DNA of 64,000 nt from assembly GCA_910584365.1 (NCBI GenBank), contig CAJUAF010000002.1:248001-312000 (forward strand). Direction: 5' to 3'. The DNA is from an uncultured Muribaculaceae bacterium (lineage in GTDB: Bacteria; Bacteroidota; Bacteroidia; Bacteroidales; Muribaculaceae). Each line of letters opens with the position of its first letter. Within the stretch, counting starts at the first letter, position 1. Both the position numbers and the translations under genes were made by a program. Under the pieces are notes generated by a model. That model was not told where the DNA came from, searched no databases, and worked only from the letters and a program-made list of their open reading frames with translations. Below are positions 42,780 through 51,437 of this stretch, one piece after another.

Positions 42780-42814
42780 AACCCCGTAATGCTTACAATT
42801 AAACAGACATCACT

Positions 42815-43216
42815 ATGACTAAAGAACAACTTATCGCAGACGCTGCCGAGATGAAAGCATCCGGAAAATATAATTGCGCTCAGGCCGTAGCGTGTGCTTT
42901 CGCACCGGCTGTGAATATGGATGCTGAACTGGTAAAACGTATGACAAACTCTTTCGGCACCGGCATGGGATGCCTGGAAGCGACCTGTGGCGCTATCGTC
43001 GGAGCGGGCGTTATCATCGGCCTCGCTTCAGCCGACAGAGTGACAGCCATGCGCACGTCGGCCGGAGTGATCCAAAAGTTCAATGAGCGCAACGGCGCAA
43101 CGATCTGTGGCCGTCTGAAAGGGATAGAACATCGTCCCGCACGCCCCTTGCGTCCATGCACACTCTGTGTGACCGATGCCGCCGAATTCCTCGCCGACGC
43201 GCTGCATATCGACTGA
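42815..43216 (+). CDS. C_GCAxxG_C_C family redox protein
   Basis: 133 residues. The family motif is visible as KYNCAQAVACAFAP, then GTGMGCLEATCGAIVGAGVIIGLAS and a late pair CGRLKG...RPCTLCVTDAAEFL. Conserved Cys suggest a metal or redox site; no membrane signal apart from the Gly/Ala-rich helix. Members often sit beside electron-transfer or reductase genes, but the function is not established. It follows the nuclease gene by 35 bases in the same direction and is convergent with the DUF2284 gene, whose stop lies 3 bases away. Confidence 0.85.
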   Translation: MTKEQLIADAAEMKASGKYNCAQAVACAFAPAVNMDAELVKRMTNSFGTGMGCLEATCGAIVGAGVIIGLASADRVTAMRTSAGVIQKFNERNGATICGRLKGIEHRPARPLRPCTLCVTDAAEFLADALHID

Positions 43217-43219
43217 AAT

Positions 43220-43798
43220 CTAAAACGTCAGGGTATGGATCGGACTGTTATGGAATATAGCTCCGACAAGTGTCAGCGAGCGCGGAGTTTTCCCTCCTGA
43301 AGCCCATTCCAGTCCGGTATGGAAAATTTCTTCCATAGATTTGCAGACATCGAATCCGTAGGCTTCCAGTGCCGGGCGTACCTTTTCGGGATGCCGACAC
43401 ACCTCCCCTCTTTTCCTCGCACACTCTCCGCACAGACTGCACCCTCCGCTGAAGCCGAACGCGAGTCCTGCGTTTTCCTCCTCCAGCTCCAGAAGCCGTT
43501 TTTCCAGCCGGGCACGCACCGGCTGAAGCAATTCCCGGAAATCACTCTGAGGTCCGACTCCGGGAGGCATCTCAATACGAGCGGCGATGAGGAACGCGTT
43601 TTCCCGTCCGCGGAGCCTCTCCTCGGGATTAAACTCGAAAGGGGGGCAAGCCCAGGACAAACCGAATCCCGGACAGCGACGGCAATATTCCAGGAAGCGG
43701 TCCTTGTCCCGGTAACTGTCGATATAATCTTTCACAGGAATCTCCGCGGTCAGAATCCGATACGGAAGTTCTGCTGAAAACCGTTGTTCTGCTGACAT
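43220..43798 (-). CDS. DUF2284 metal-binding protein
   Basis: 192 residues. The Cys-rich pattern CRRCPGFGLSWACPPFEFNPEE near residues 39-60 and the later GGCSLCGECARKRGEVCRHPEKVRPALEAYGFDV are typical of DUF2284, thought to bind a metal or Fe-S cluster. The ending SGGKTPRSLTLVGAIF is also family-typical. The start at 43798 lies only five bases from a minus-strand TAACTTTG box (43804-43811), which implies a leaderless message. Function unknown. Confidence 0.85.
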   Translation of the reverse strand: MSAEQRFSAELPYRILTAEIPVKDYIDSYRDKDRFLEYCRRCPGFGLSWACPPFEFNPEERLRGRENAFLIAARIEMPPGVGPQSDFRELLQPVRARLEKRLLELEEENAGLAFGFSGGCSLCGECARKRGEVCRHPEKVRPALEAYGFDVCKSMEEIFHTGLEWASGGKTPRSLTLVGAIFHNSPIHTLTF

Positions 43799-43803
43799 AT
43801 CCC

Positions 43804-43811
43804 CAAAGTTA
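43804..43811 (-). promoter_or_regulatory. -7 box immediately before the DUF2284 start codon
   Basis: TAACTTTG on the minus strand, followed by five bases and the ATG at 43798, the same geometry as the kinase gene at 12020. Confidence 0.5.
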
Positions 43812-43834
43812 CAAAAAATATCGAACCCGTCCCT

Positions 43835-45112
43835 ATGCCGAGCGCGTCAAAATATATTTTTCCTCGTCTGGCTCTGATGACATTCCTGGAATTCGGAGTA
43901 TGGGGAGCATATCTCATATCGTTGGGTAATTTCCTCGGACATACGGGACTTGCAACCCGGATAGGATGGTTCTATGCGGTGCAGTGCGTCATCTCGCTAT
44001 TTATGCCGGCGCTTGCCGGGTATATCGCCGACCGGTATATCCCAGCCCAGAGGATGCTTACGATATGCCATCTGCTGTTCGTTATTTTCATGGGAAGCGC
44101 TGGATTCTACGCCCTGACAGCTCCCGGGTTGGAATTCTGGCCTCTTTTTGGACTATATACGGTCGCCGTAGGATTTTTCATGCCGACAATCGCCTTATCC
44201 AATGCCGTGACGTTCAGCACCCTCCGGAAAATGAATCTGAACACGGCCACTTGCTTTCCCAAAATTCGTATTTTCGGGACAGTGGGATTTATCGGAGCGA
44301 TGCTACTGGTTAATTTCACTCAGTTCCAGACAAACGCGTGGCAGCTGGTGACGGCAGCCGCTATCAGCCTGTTGCTGGCTCTGTATTCTTTTACTCTTCC
44401 TGGTGTGCCGGTCAGACAGCGGGACAACACGACGGAACAGCTATCCGGAAACTTAGCGGGATTTATAGCCGAGATGTTCCATCGTAAAAACACAGCGGTA
44501 TTTTTCCTCTTCGCTGTCCTAATCGGAGTCGCCCTCCAGATTACCAACTCTTACGGCAATCTGTACATAAGCTCTTTCTCCCGGCTCCCTGAATTTGCCG
44601 GGACCTGGGGAGCCCGCAATGCAAACGCGCTCATCTCTATCTCCCAGATAAGCGAGGCGCTCTGTATTCTCCTGCTGCCGTTCTGTATCCGGAAGTTCGG
44701 CATAAAGAACGTAATCATGATAGCCATTATAGCCTGGAGCGCACGTTTCGCGATGCTCGGAGCCGGCAACACAGGGAGCGGTATGTGGCTGATCATACTC
44801 TCCTGCATTGTTTACGGCATCGCTTTCGATTTTTTCAACATAGCCGGCAGTATGTATGCCGACAGACTGACAGTCGGCGGCAACCGCTCATCCGCCCAGG
44901 GACTCTTTATGGCAATGAGCGCCGGAATCGGCGGTTCCGCAGGACTTCTCATAGCGCAAGGGGTGGTCAATCGCCTGGTGTTCGCCCATGCGTCGCCTGA
45001 AAGCCAGCATATCGGGTGGGAAACCAGCTGGTTCATATTCGCCGGATATGCCCTGATGGTAGCGATTCTTTTCAGTATATTTTTCAAAGAGGATTCTTCG
45101 GCTCAACGCTGA
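43835..45112 (+). CDS. Nucleoside transporter, MFS (NupG/XapB-like)
   Basis: 425 residues with 12 hydrophobic helices. The start YIFPRLALMTFLEFGVWGAYLISLGNFL and the loop AGYIADRYIPAQRML are typical of the nucleoside:H+ symporter family, as is CFPKIRIFGTVGFIGAMLLVNF; RSSAQGLFMAMSAGIGGSAGLL is the second-half signature. It would import nucleosides across the inner membrane with protons. It diverges from DUF2284 and its last 10 bases overlap the convergent kinase-like gene. Several bases of promoter may be shared in the 36-base divergent gap. Confidence 0.88.
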   Translation: MPSASKYIFPRLALMTFLEFGVWGAYLISLGNFLGHTGLATRIGWFYAVQCVISLFMPALAGYIADRYIPAQRMLTICHLLFVIFMGSAGFYALTAPGLEFWPLFGLYTVAVGFFMPTIALSNAVTFSTLRKMNLNTATCFPKIRIFGTVGFIGAMLLVNFTQFQTNAWQLVTAAAISLLLALYSFTLPGVPVRQRDNTTEQLSGNLAGFIAEMFHRKNTAVFFLFAVLIGVALQITNSYGNLYISSFSRLPEFAGTWGARNANALISISQISEALCILLLPFCIRKFGIKNVIMIAIIAWSARFAMLGAGNTGSGMWLIILSCIVYGIAFDFFNIAGSMYADRLTVGGNRSSAQGLFMAMSAGIGGSAGLLIAQGVVNRLVFAHASPESQHIGWETSWFIFAGYALMVAILFSIFFKEDSSAQR

Positions 45113-45627
45113 GGAATCACAAGGCACTCCTCATCTTCGGCCGGCCGTTCGAAATTTCGGAAAAAAGTCCTGAGCTGATCCTCCGTTACTGCCTGGCTAT
45201 CCGGCCCATCGCCTGAGCGGGAGGCCACACGGCGATTCAGCACCTCCAGAGATGCGTCAAGGAAAATCAGCCGGGGTGTAATCCCGCTCCGCCGGCATAC
45301 CTCGCGGAGACCGTCGCGTTTGAACCGCTTGCACATCGTAGAATCCACCACGATTTTCCGCCCCTGCCGCAGCAATTCCGCCAGCCTTTCCGCAATAACG
45401 GCGTCAATCGTTCCGAAAATCCTTTTTTTCTCATCGGAGGGGAACCGGGGAAAATCCTCTCCATACAATTCCCATATCAGCAAATCGGCCGACAGCCGGA
45501 AGAAACCTTTCCGCTCAAGAATCCGGGCTAAAGTAGTCTTTCCCGAGCCGCTTATTCCACAGAGCATTATGACCCGCGAATCCAAAATCCGCGGGTCAAT
45601 GCTTAATTCAAGTCCGGTATATTTCAT
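45103..45627 (-). CDS. P-loop kinase-like ATPase, unknown substrate
   Basis: 174 residues from the ATG at 45627 (MKYTGLELSIDPRILDSRVIMLCGISGSGKTTLARILE). Codons further up are open for 51 more residues, but that part is unlike a protein and overlaps the DUF362 gene. Walker A is GISGSGKTT. ILERKGFFRLSADLLIWELYGEDF and KIVVDSTMCKRFKRDGLREVCRRSG, then a late RRVASRSGDG with arginines of an LID-like lid, indicate the AAA/zeta-toxin-like or gluconate-kinase-like P-loop fold. Substrate is not evident. No antitoxin-like partner is adjacent. The 3' end overlaps the transporter gene. Confidence 0.75.
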   Translation of the reverse strand: MKYTGLELSIDPRILDSRVIMLCGISGSGKTTLARILERKGFFRLSADLLIWELYGEDFPRFPSDEKKRIFGTIDAVIAERLAELLRQGRKIVVDSTMCKRFKRDGLREVCRRSGITPRLIFLDASLEVLNRRVASRSGDGPDSQAVTEDQLRTFFRNFERPAEDEECLVIPQR

Positions 45628-45658
45628 AAAAACATCCTGGTAGCTGCGTCGCAGACCG

Positions 45659-46582
45659 TCAGAACGCCGCCGGATCCGCCACGGGTTCCAGCTCCTTGAG
45701 TTCATACTTCTGGGGACCCAGCCCGAGCTGTTCGGCATAGTCCAGCAGATGGCAGGCGTTCCGGGATTCCATTCTTTCAATCAGATGGGATTTACCGGGA
45801 TCAGGCGAATTATATACCATATCAACGCAGGCCCGGTCCAATGCCACGGGGTCAAGAGAGGCAAGAATACCTATATCCGCCATTTTGACAGCCTCAGGCT
45901 CGGCAACGCAGTCACAGTCAACAGAAAGATTATTGGCCACACTTATATAAAGGATGTTATCCCCGGCCCGGTCAAACACAGACTCGCAGGCTTCTGCCAT
46001 CGATTCCAGGAAATCCTCCTGAGGAGGCACGTTCTCCCAGTCTACGGGCACATTGCGGCTGCGGCCGGCTGTGTGGATCCAGGCTTTCCCGGCGGCGGAT
46101 GCCATACCGATAGCCACATTCTTCAGCGCTCCGCCGAATCCGGCCATCGGATGCCCTTTGAAATGGGAAAGTACGATGGTAAAATCATAGTTGCGCCAGT
46201 TCTTGCCGACATAATTCTCCCTGAGGTGTTTGCCCTGGCGGACAGGCAGCTCCATTTCCCCCTCGGCATCCATGATGTCAACTTCGGCAATCGCGGTGAA
46301 ACCGTGTTCGGCAGCCGTCTGAAGATGGTCGGCGACATTGCAGCGGCGCCCGTCGTAAGCCGTATTGCATTCCACAATAGTTCCGTCGACAAGATGAACA
46401 AGTTTCTTGATAACGTCCGTACTGAGATGGTTGGGATTGCCGGCCTCTCCGGTGGAGAGTTTAACGGCCACGCGTCCTTTGGCTTCGCGTCCAAGTGCGC
46501 GGTAGACATTAACAAGGTTGGCCGCGGTTATACGCGGACAGAAATATACGGTAGAGCCGGTTTTGTCTGTTTTCGTTTCCAT
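45659..46582 (-). CDS. DUF362 domain protein
   Basis: 307 residues. The conserved DUF362 core is VAVKLSTGEAGNPNHLSTDVIKKLVHLVDGTIVECNTAYDG, FTIVLSHFKGHPMAGFGGALKNVAIGMAS and a Cys-containing late part (ADIGILASLDPVALDRACVDMVYN). There is no ferredoxin-like Cys cluster at the C-terminus, unlike longer members. Function is unknown; some relatives bind Fe-S clusters. It starts 94 bases from the divergent response regulator, and the kinase-like gene at 45103-45627 follows it downstream. Confidence 0.85.
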   Translation of the reverse strand: METKTDKTGSTVYFCPRITAANLVNVYRALGREAKGRVAVKLSTGEAGNPNHLSTDVIKKLVHLVDGTIVECNTAYDGRRCNVADHLQTAAEHGFTAIAEVDIMDAEGEMELPVRQGKHLRENYVGKNWRNYDFTIVLSHFKGHPMAGFGGALKNVAIGMASAAGKAWIHTAGRSRNVPVDWENVPPQEDFLESMAEACESVFDRAGDNILYISVANNLSVDCDCVAEPEAVKMADIGILASLDPVALDRACVDMVYNSPDPGKSHLIERMESRNACHLLDYAEQLGLGPQKYELKELEPVADPAAF

Positions 46583-46648
46583 ATATTATGTATAGGCAGT
46601 GTTCCTGCAAAAATACGGATTTTTTCTGTAAGTATCAATCTTTTTCAT

Positions 46649-46656
46649 TAATTTTG
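46649..46656 (+). promoter_or_regulatory. -7 box of the PhoB-like regulator gene
   Basis: TAATTTTG, with CTG instead of TTG at the -33 position (46626-46628). The ATG is at 46677. Confidence 0.5.
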
Positions 46657-46676
46657 CACGAACCAAAATCCGACTG

Positions 46677-47375
46677 ATGGAGACAACCGATAAAAATATA
46701 CGGATACTTGTGGTGGACGACGAGGAAACTCTCTGTGAGGTCCTCCGCTACAATCTGGAAGAAGCCGGCTTCGCGGTAGACGTGGCTCTCAGTGCCGAGG
46801 AAGCCATGACGCTCAATCTCAACGACTATTCGCTGATTCTGCTTGATATCATGATGGGCGACATAAGCGGAATCCAGCTGGCATCAATCATTAGAAAGAA
46901 CAAGGCTACTGCCGACATACCGATTATCTTCTGCACCGCCAAAGACAGCGAGGAAGACATGATCGGAGGACTCGATCTTGGAGCCGACGACTATATTACG
47001 AAACCATATTCTATCCGTAACGTCATCGCGAGGGTGAAAGCCGTCCTCAGACGCTCGGGCCACGGTAAGAACCAGCCGGAACAGGATACAGTCTCTATGG
47101 AGGGGCTGCAACTCTCCCTTTCCCGGAAAATATGTTATATCGATGGTCAGGAAGTAAAAATGCCCCGCAAAGAATTCGAGATTCTTTCACTGCTAATGCA
47201 AAACCGGGGGAGAGTGTTTTCCCGTGAAGAGTTGCTGCGACGTATCTGGCCCGACGAAGTGGTTGTTCTCGACCGGGTGGTGGATGTCAATATCACGCGT
47301 CTGCGGGCAAAGCTCGGCCGGTATGGCAAACACATAGTGACCCGTCCCGGGTATGGTTATGGCTTCATGGACTAA
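46677..47375 (+). CDS. PhoB-like response regulator
   Basis: 232 residues. Receiver with acidic pair D14-D15, phospho-acceptor Asp57 (LILLDIMMGDISG), Lys109 (YITKPY). The winged-helix output domain reads MPRKEFEILSLLMQNRGRVFSREELLRRIWPDEVVVLDRVVDVNITRLRAKLG...RPGYGYGF. Its stop overlaps the kinase start by about 20 bases. The next gene but one is a PiT phosphate transporter, so a phosphate-response role (PhoB-like) is likely. That is inference from context; phosphate-box operators were not identified. Confidence 0.9.
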   Translation: METTDKNIRILVVDDEETLCEVLRYNLEEAGFAVDVALSAEEAMTLNLNDYSLILLDIMMGDISGIQLASIIRKNKATADIPIIFCTAKDSEEDMIGGLDLGADDYITKPYSIRNVIARVKAVLRRSGHGKNQPEQDTVSMEGLQLSLSRKICYIDGQEVKMPRKEFEILSLLMQNRGRVFSREELLRRIWPDEVVVLDRVVDVNITRLRAKLGRYGKHIVTRPGYGYGFMD

Positions 47376-48798
47376 ACTTACGTATTACCGCAGGCTGTTT
47401 ATCGGTCTTGTGGCATATTCGGCCGTGCTTGTCGGAAGTTTCGCGATTTTTCAGTATTACCGCGAGAAAGACTTCAAGGCTGAGGAACTCAACGCGCGGC
47501 TTCAGATAATCAACGACCGGATTCTGGAAGATCTGTCTGATACGGATTCTGTACATATCTCTACAGCTATTCAGCCTCATTCGTTTGATGGCCTGAGAAT
47601 CAGCATAATCAATACCGAAGGGAAAGTCCTGCATGACAATTCGCTCGATTCATTGCCCGGCAGCAATCACTTGGGGCGCAAGGAGATAGCCGACGCAATG
47701 AAGAACGGCGAGGGCTACACCATACGCCGTCACAGCGAAAGCACAGGCCAGAATTATTTCTATTCGGCAAAACGTCGGGGCGAATATATCGTAAGATCGG
47801 CCGTCCCCTATTCCGTCACCCTGCACCAGCTTTTGTCGGCCGACTACGGGTTTCTGTGGTTTACACTTGGGATGACCGCACTGATGTGTCTGATAGGCTA
47901 TTTCGCTGTACGCCGCATCGGCATCCATATCGACCGCCTTAACCGCTTCGCGGAAAAAGCCGAGCGCGGAGAACAGATTTTTGACAGCGAACCTTTTCCT
48001 CATGATGAGCTTGGGGAAATCTCGGCCAATATCATCCGACTGTACGCACGGCTCCAGCAGGCTATAGCCGACAGAGACAAGGAACACCGCCAGGCGCTCC
48101 ATCAGGAACAGGAAAAAATACGCATCAAACGCGAACTGACAAACAATCTCAACCATGAACTGAAAACGCCGGTTGCGGCCATCCATGTTTGCCTGGAAAC
48201 CCTGATAAGCCATCCCGATATGCAACCGCAAAAACGGAATGAATTCATCAAACGTTCTTTCCGTGCTTCCGAACGGCTGAGTCAGCTGCTGGCCGATATT
48301 TCTTCCATCACCCGCCTTGAAGAAGGAGGCGTCAACATAGTCTCGGCGCCGGTTGTAATCGCAGACATTGCGGCAGAGGTCTGCGAAGAATTCGTCGTTA
48401 CTGCTACGGAAAAGAACGTTGTCCTGAGGAACAATATCCACCGGGTCGCTCCGATTTCAGGCAATGCGGCGCTGCTGGCGTCGGTTTTCAGGAACCTGAT
48501 AGGCAATGCACTCGCCTATTCGGGCGCCTCCGAAATCGTGCTTGACTGCAAGGACCTCGGAGATCGTCTTGTGATAACGGTGGACGACAACGGATGCGGT
48601 GTACCTCCCGAACAGCTGCCCAGGCTCTTCGAACGCTTCTACCGCGTGGACAAAGGTAGATCGCGTCAGGCCGGCGGAACAGGGCTTGGACTGTCAATAG
48701 TAAAGAATGCCGTAATATGGCACGGAGGTACTGTCAGAGTGGAGAACCGGCGTTGCGGCGGACTGCGGGTCACTTTCACCCTTCCCGCAGGGCAATAA
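47353..48798 (+). CDS. PhoR-like sensor histidine kinase
   Basis: 481 residues, or 479 if translation begins at the ATG at 47359. Membrane helices at about 12-34 and 165-185 enclose a periplasmic loop of about 130 residues, followed by a HAMP-like linker. The kinase core has His268 (NNLNHELKTPVAAIHV), N box VFRNLIGNALAYS, G1 VDDNGCGVP, F box LFERFYRV and G2 GGTGLGLSIVKNAV. It overlaps the regulator gene and lies 119 bases before a PiT transporter gene. I infer control of phosphate uptake. Confidence 0.9.
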   Translation: MVMASWTKLTYYRRLFIGLVAYSAVLVGSFAIFQYYREKDFKAEELNARLQIINDRILEDLSDTDSVHISTAIQPHSFDGLRISIINTEGKVLHDNSLDSLPGSNHLGRKEIADAMKNGEGYTIRRHSESTGQNYFYSAKRRGEYIVRSAVPYSVTLHQLLSADYGFLWFTLGMTALMCLIGYFAVRRIGIHIDRLNRFAEKAERGEQIFDSEPFPHDELGEISANIIRLYARLQQAIADRDKEHRQALHQEQEKIRIKRELTNNLNHELKTPVAAIHVCLETLISHPDMQPQKRNEFIKRSFRASERLSQLLADISSITRLEEGGVNIVSAPVVIADIAAEVCEEFVVTATEKNVVLRNNIHRVAPISGNAALLASVFRNLIGNALAYSGASEIVLDCKDLGDRLVITVDDNGCGVPPEQLPRLFERFYRVDKGRSRQAGGTGLGLSIVKNAVIWHGGTVRVENRRCGGLRVTFTLPAGQ

Positions 48799-48917
48799 AC
48801 AGTTCCGGAGTGTGGCCCCGGATTTCATATTTGCTTAAATATTTTGAAACATTTTTGAAACAAATAATCCCTTACTTTGTATATCTTAAAAAATAACTTC
48901 CTATACAAAGTCTGAAT

Positions 48918-51215
48918 ATGGATATTGTGTTTCTGGGTATCATCGTTTTTCTCTTTCTGCTGGCAATCTTCGATTTGTCGGTGGGAGTAAGCAATGATGC
49001 AGTGAATTTTCTGAATTCGGCCATAGGGACGAAGGCAGCCCCTTACAAACGCATTATAATTGTAGCGTCGATAGGTATCTTTATCGGGGCCGCGATGAGT
49101 AACGGTATGATGGATATTGCCCGGCACGGAATATTCCGCCCCGAGCAATTTTCTTTTTATGACCTGATATGCATATTCATGGCGGTAGTGGTCACAGACA
49201 TTATTCTCCTGGATATTTTCAATTCGCTGGGGATGCCTACGTCCACTACCGTATCAATGGTGTTTGAACTTCTTGGAGCCACTTTCGTGGTCTCTCTGAT
49301 CAAAATGGCATCGGACACCACGGGCCTCCAGTTCAACGACCTCCTGAATACGGAAAAAGCGCTTTCGGTAATTTTAGGCATATTCCTTTCGGTGGCGATC
49401 GCGTTCTTTTTCGGTACTCTCGTCCAGTTTATCACCCGTGCGGTTTTCTCTTTCAATTACCGGAGCAACCTGAAGTGGAAAATCGGACTCTTCGGCGGAA
49501 TATGTGCCACGGCGATCGTTTATTTCCTCCTTATCAAGGGGTGTAAGGACATGAGTATCATGACTCCTGAAGCGAAAGCCTGGATTGATCATCACACTCT
49601 GATTATTATCGCGGGATGTTTTGCCGGCTTCACTTTGCTGATGCAGGCGCTTCATGCCCTGGGGGTAAACGTACTCAAAGTGATAGTCCTGTTGGGTACC
49701 TTCTCTCTGGCGATGGCATTTGCCGGAAACGACCTTGTCAATTTTATCGGTGTCCCTCTCTCGGGCCTCTCGGCTTACAGCGATTATGCAGCCAACGGAG
49801 GAGGCGACGCCTACGGATTCATGATGGATTCTCTGAACGGACCGGCCGACACGTCCATCTGGTTCCTTGTGGGAGCAGGTGTCATAATGATCGTATCTCT
49901 CGCCACTTCCAAAAAGGCACGCAAAGTTTCCCAGACGGAAATCGGACTGGGAAGTCAGGCTGGTGGCGATGAAATGTTCGGTTCATCCCGTATCGCGCGC
50001 CGCCTGGTCCGCTGGACTCTTTCGTTCATATCCTGGATGCGCAGTATTACCCCTCCGGGGATGCGCCGCTGGTTCGGACGGCGCTTCAATGCCGACGAAA
50101 CCATAATGGAACAGGGCGCGGCTTTCGACCTTATCCGCGGTTCGGTCAACCTGGTGCTTGCCGGAACGCTGATCGCCCTGGGCACATCGCTTAAACTTCC
50201 CCTTTCCACCACTTTCGTCACCTTCATGGTCGCAATGGGTACGTCGCTGGCTGACCGTGCGTGGGGACGCGAAAGCGCCGTCTTCCGCATCACGGGCGTT
50301 ATCTCGGTCATCGGCGGATGGTTCCTGACCGCCGGAGTCGCCTTTATAGGTGCCGGGGTGATTGTCCTGCTCATGCATCTGGGAGGACATTGGGTGATGT
50401 TTGGCCTCGGAGTTGTCACTATCCTGATTATTATCCGCAGTAACCGCCGTTTCCGCAACAAAGCCACAACGGAGGACAGCGACAATATGTTCCGTACGAT
50501 CCTGACCACTAAGGACAGCACGCAGCTCTGGCCTCTCTTCCGCAGCTATGTACTGGGACAGCAGAGGGCTTTCCTCGAATATGCCTCCGGAGCCTATTCC
50601 GCAGTGACGACCGCCTTTATGAAGGAAGATGTCGGAACCCTCAACAAGACAGCCAACAGCCTTCAGAAAGGGAAAAGCACCCTCAAGAATACCCGCCGTA
50701 AAGAGACACTTTGCCTGCAGCAGCTTCCCCATCCGGTCGCCCTTGAAATCAGCAGCTGGTTTTATCTCGGAAATAACTGTTGTATGTCTATCCTGTATAA
50801 TCTCCGCCGTATAAACGAATTCTGCAAGGAACACGTCGAGAACAATTTCCATCCCCTTCCGAAAGAGTTCAGCGAGAATTTCGGAATTATCTGCGACAGG
50901 GTGTCTGTCGTTTTCAATGATATTTTTGCAACAATGGATAATTCGATGACAGAAACGGTGCCCCTGCTGCGCCGCAACTGTGATGCGCTGAAAGATCTGA
51001 TTGCGGAAACCTGTCAGTCGGTACACGACAGAGTCCGCGACGGCAAACCTTCGGAAATGACGGTCCTCTATGTCTATCTTAATGCGCTTTACGAGACGCG
51101 CGACCTGGTTTCCTCCCTGCGCCGTTATCTGCGTCCTTATGCGTGCTTTATGGATTACAAAGGACTTGCCGCCACAGAGATTAATGAACAGTCGCAAAAA
51201 TCAGCAGCCTCCTGA
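48918..51215 (+). CDS. PiT-family phosphate transporter with PhoU-like C-terminal domain (second copy)
   Basis: 765 residues. It is a close paralogue of the 759-residue protein at 5860-8139, colinear throughout, with VGVSNDAVNFLNSAIGTKAA, AMAFAGNDLVNFIGVPLSG and STTFVTFMVAMGTSLADRAWGRESA. The C-terminal soluble part keeps RRKETLCLQQLP and NILYNLRRINEF-like PhoU helices. The divergence between the two copies is concentrated in loops and the tail. It lies directly after the PhoBR-like pair, which probably regulates it. The promoter-like stretch upstream (TTGAAACATTTTTGAAAC, then TTACTTTG) resembles the one before the first copy. Confidence 0.92.
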   Translation: MDIVFLGIIVFLFLLAIFDLSVGVSNDAVNFLNSAIGTKAAPYKRIIIVASIGIFIGAAMSNGMMDIARHGIFRPEQFSFYDLICIFMAVVVTDIILLDIFNSLGMPTSTTVSMVFELLGATFVVSLIKMASDTTGLQFNDLLNTEKALSVILGIFLSVAIAFFFGTLVQFITRAVFSFNYRSNLKWKIGLFGGICATAIVYFLLIKGCKDMSIMTPEAKAWIDHHTLIIIAGCFAGFTLLMQALHALGVNVLKVIVLLGTFSLAMAFAGNDLVNFIGVPLSGLSAYSDYAANGGGDAYGFMMDSLNGPADTSIWFLVGAGVIMIVSLATSKKARKVSQTEIGLGSQAGGDEMFGSSRIARRLVRWTLSFISWMRSITPPGMRRWFGRRFNADETIMEQGAAFDLIRGSVNLVLAGTLIALGTSLKLPLSTTFVTFMVAMGTSLADRAWGRESAVFRITGVISVIGGWFLTAGVAFIGAGVIVLLMHLGGHWVMFGLGVVTILIIIRSNRRFRNKATTEDSDNMFRTILTTKDSTQLWPLFRSYVLGQQRAFLEYASGAYSAVTTAFMKEDVGTLNKTANSLQKGKSTLKNTRRKETLCLQQLPHPVALEISSWFYLGNNCCMSILYNLRRINEFCKEHVENNFHPLPKEFSENFGIICDRVSVVFNDIFATMDNSMTETVPLLRRNCDALKDLIAETCQSVHDRVRDGKPSEMTVLYVYLNALYETRDLVSSLRRYLRPYACFMDYKGLAATEINEQSQKSAAS

Positions 51216-51231
51216 AGTTTTCCAAAATATT

Positions 51232-51300
51232 TTTCAATATATTGAAATTCAACAGTTTGTAATTTAAATACCGTCAAAAAGTTTTCCAAAACAGAAAACT
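51232..51300. promoter_or_regulatory. Two palindromes upstream of nrdD (candidate operators)
   Basis: TTTCAATATATTGAAA is a perfect 16-base palindrome at 51232-51247. AGTTTTC-CAAAACA-GAAAACT is an inverted repeat at 51280-51300. Both lie upstream of the nrdD promoter at 51327-51357, where an oxygen or nucleotide-level regulator would bind. Assignment to a named regulator is not possible from sequence alone. Confidence 0.35.
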
Positions 51301-51326
51301 GCGTAACTCTTTTCTTTAGAAAAATG

Positions 51327-51357
51327 TTGCACAATTGAAAGATATTGTCTAATTTTG
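51327..51357 (+). promoter_or_regulatory. Promoter of nrdD
   Basis: TTG at 51327-51329 and TAATTTTG at 51350-51357 with 20 bases between. Transcription should begin near 51363, within the left arm of the terminator hairpin at 51361. Confidence 0.65.
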
Positions 51358-51360
51358 TCA

Positions 51361-51393
51361 GTGGATAATCGAATCGGATTATCCACTTTTTTT
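51361..51393 (+). terminator. Terminator after the second PiT gene, overlapping the nrdD start site
   Basis: GTGGATAATC (51361-51370) and GATTATCCAC (51377-51386) form a perfect 10-bp stem with loop GAATCG, followed by seven T. It would stop read-through from the upstream PiT gene. Confidence 0.8.
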
Positions 51394-51437
51394 GTCCTGT
51401 AACCCCCTCATAAAAATCAAATATTCTATACTCCGGT

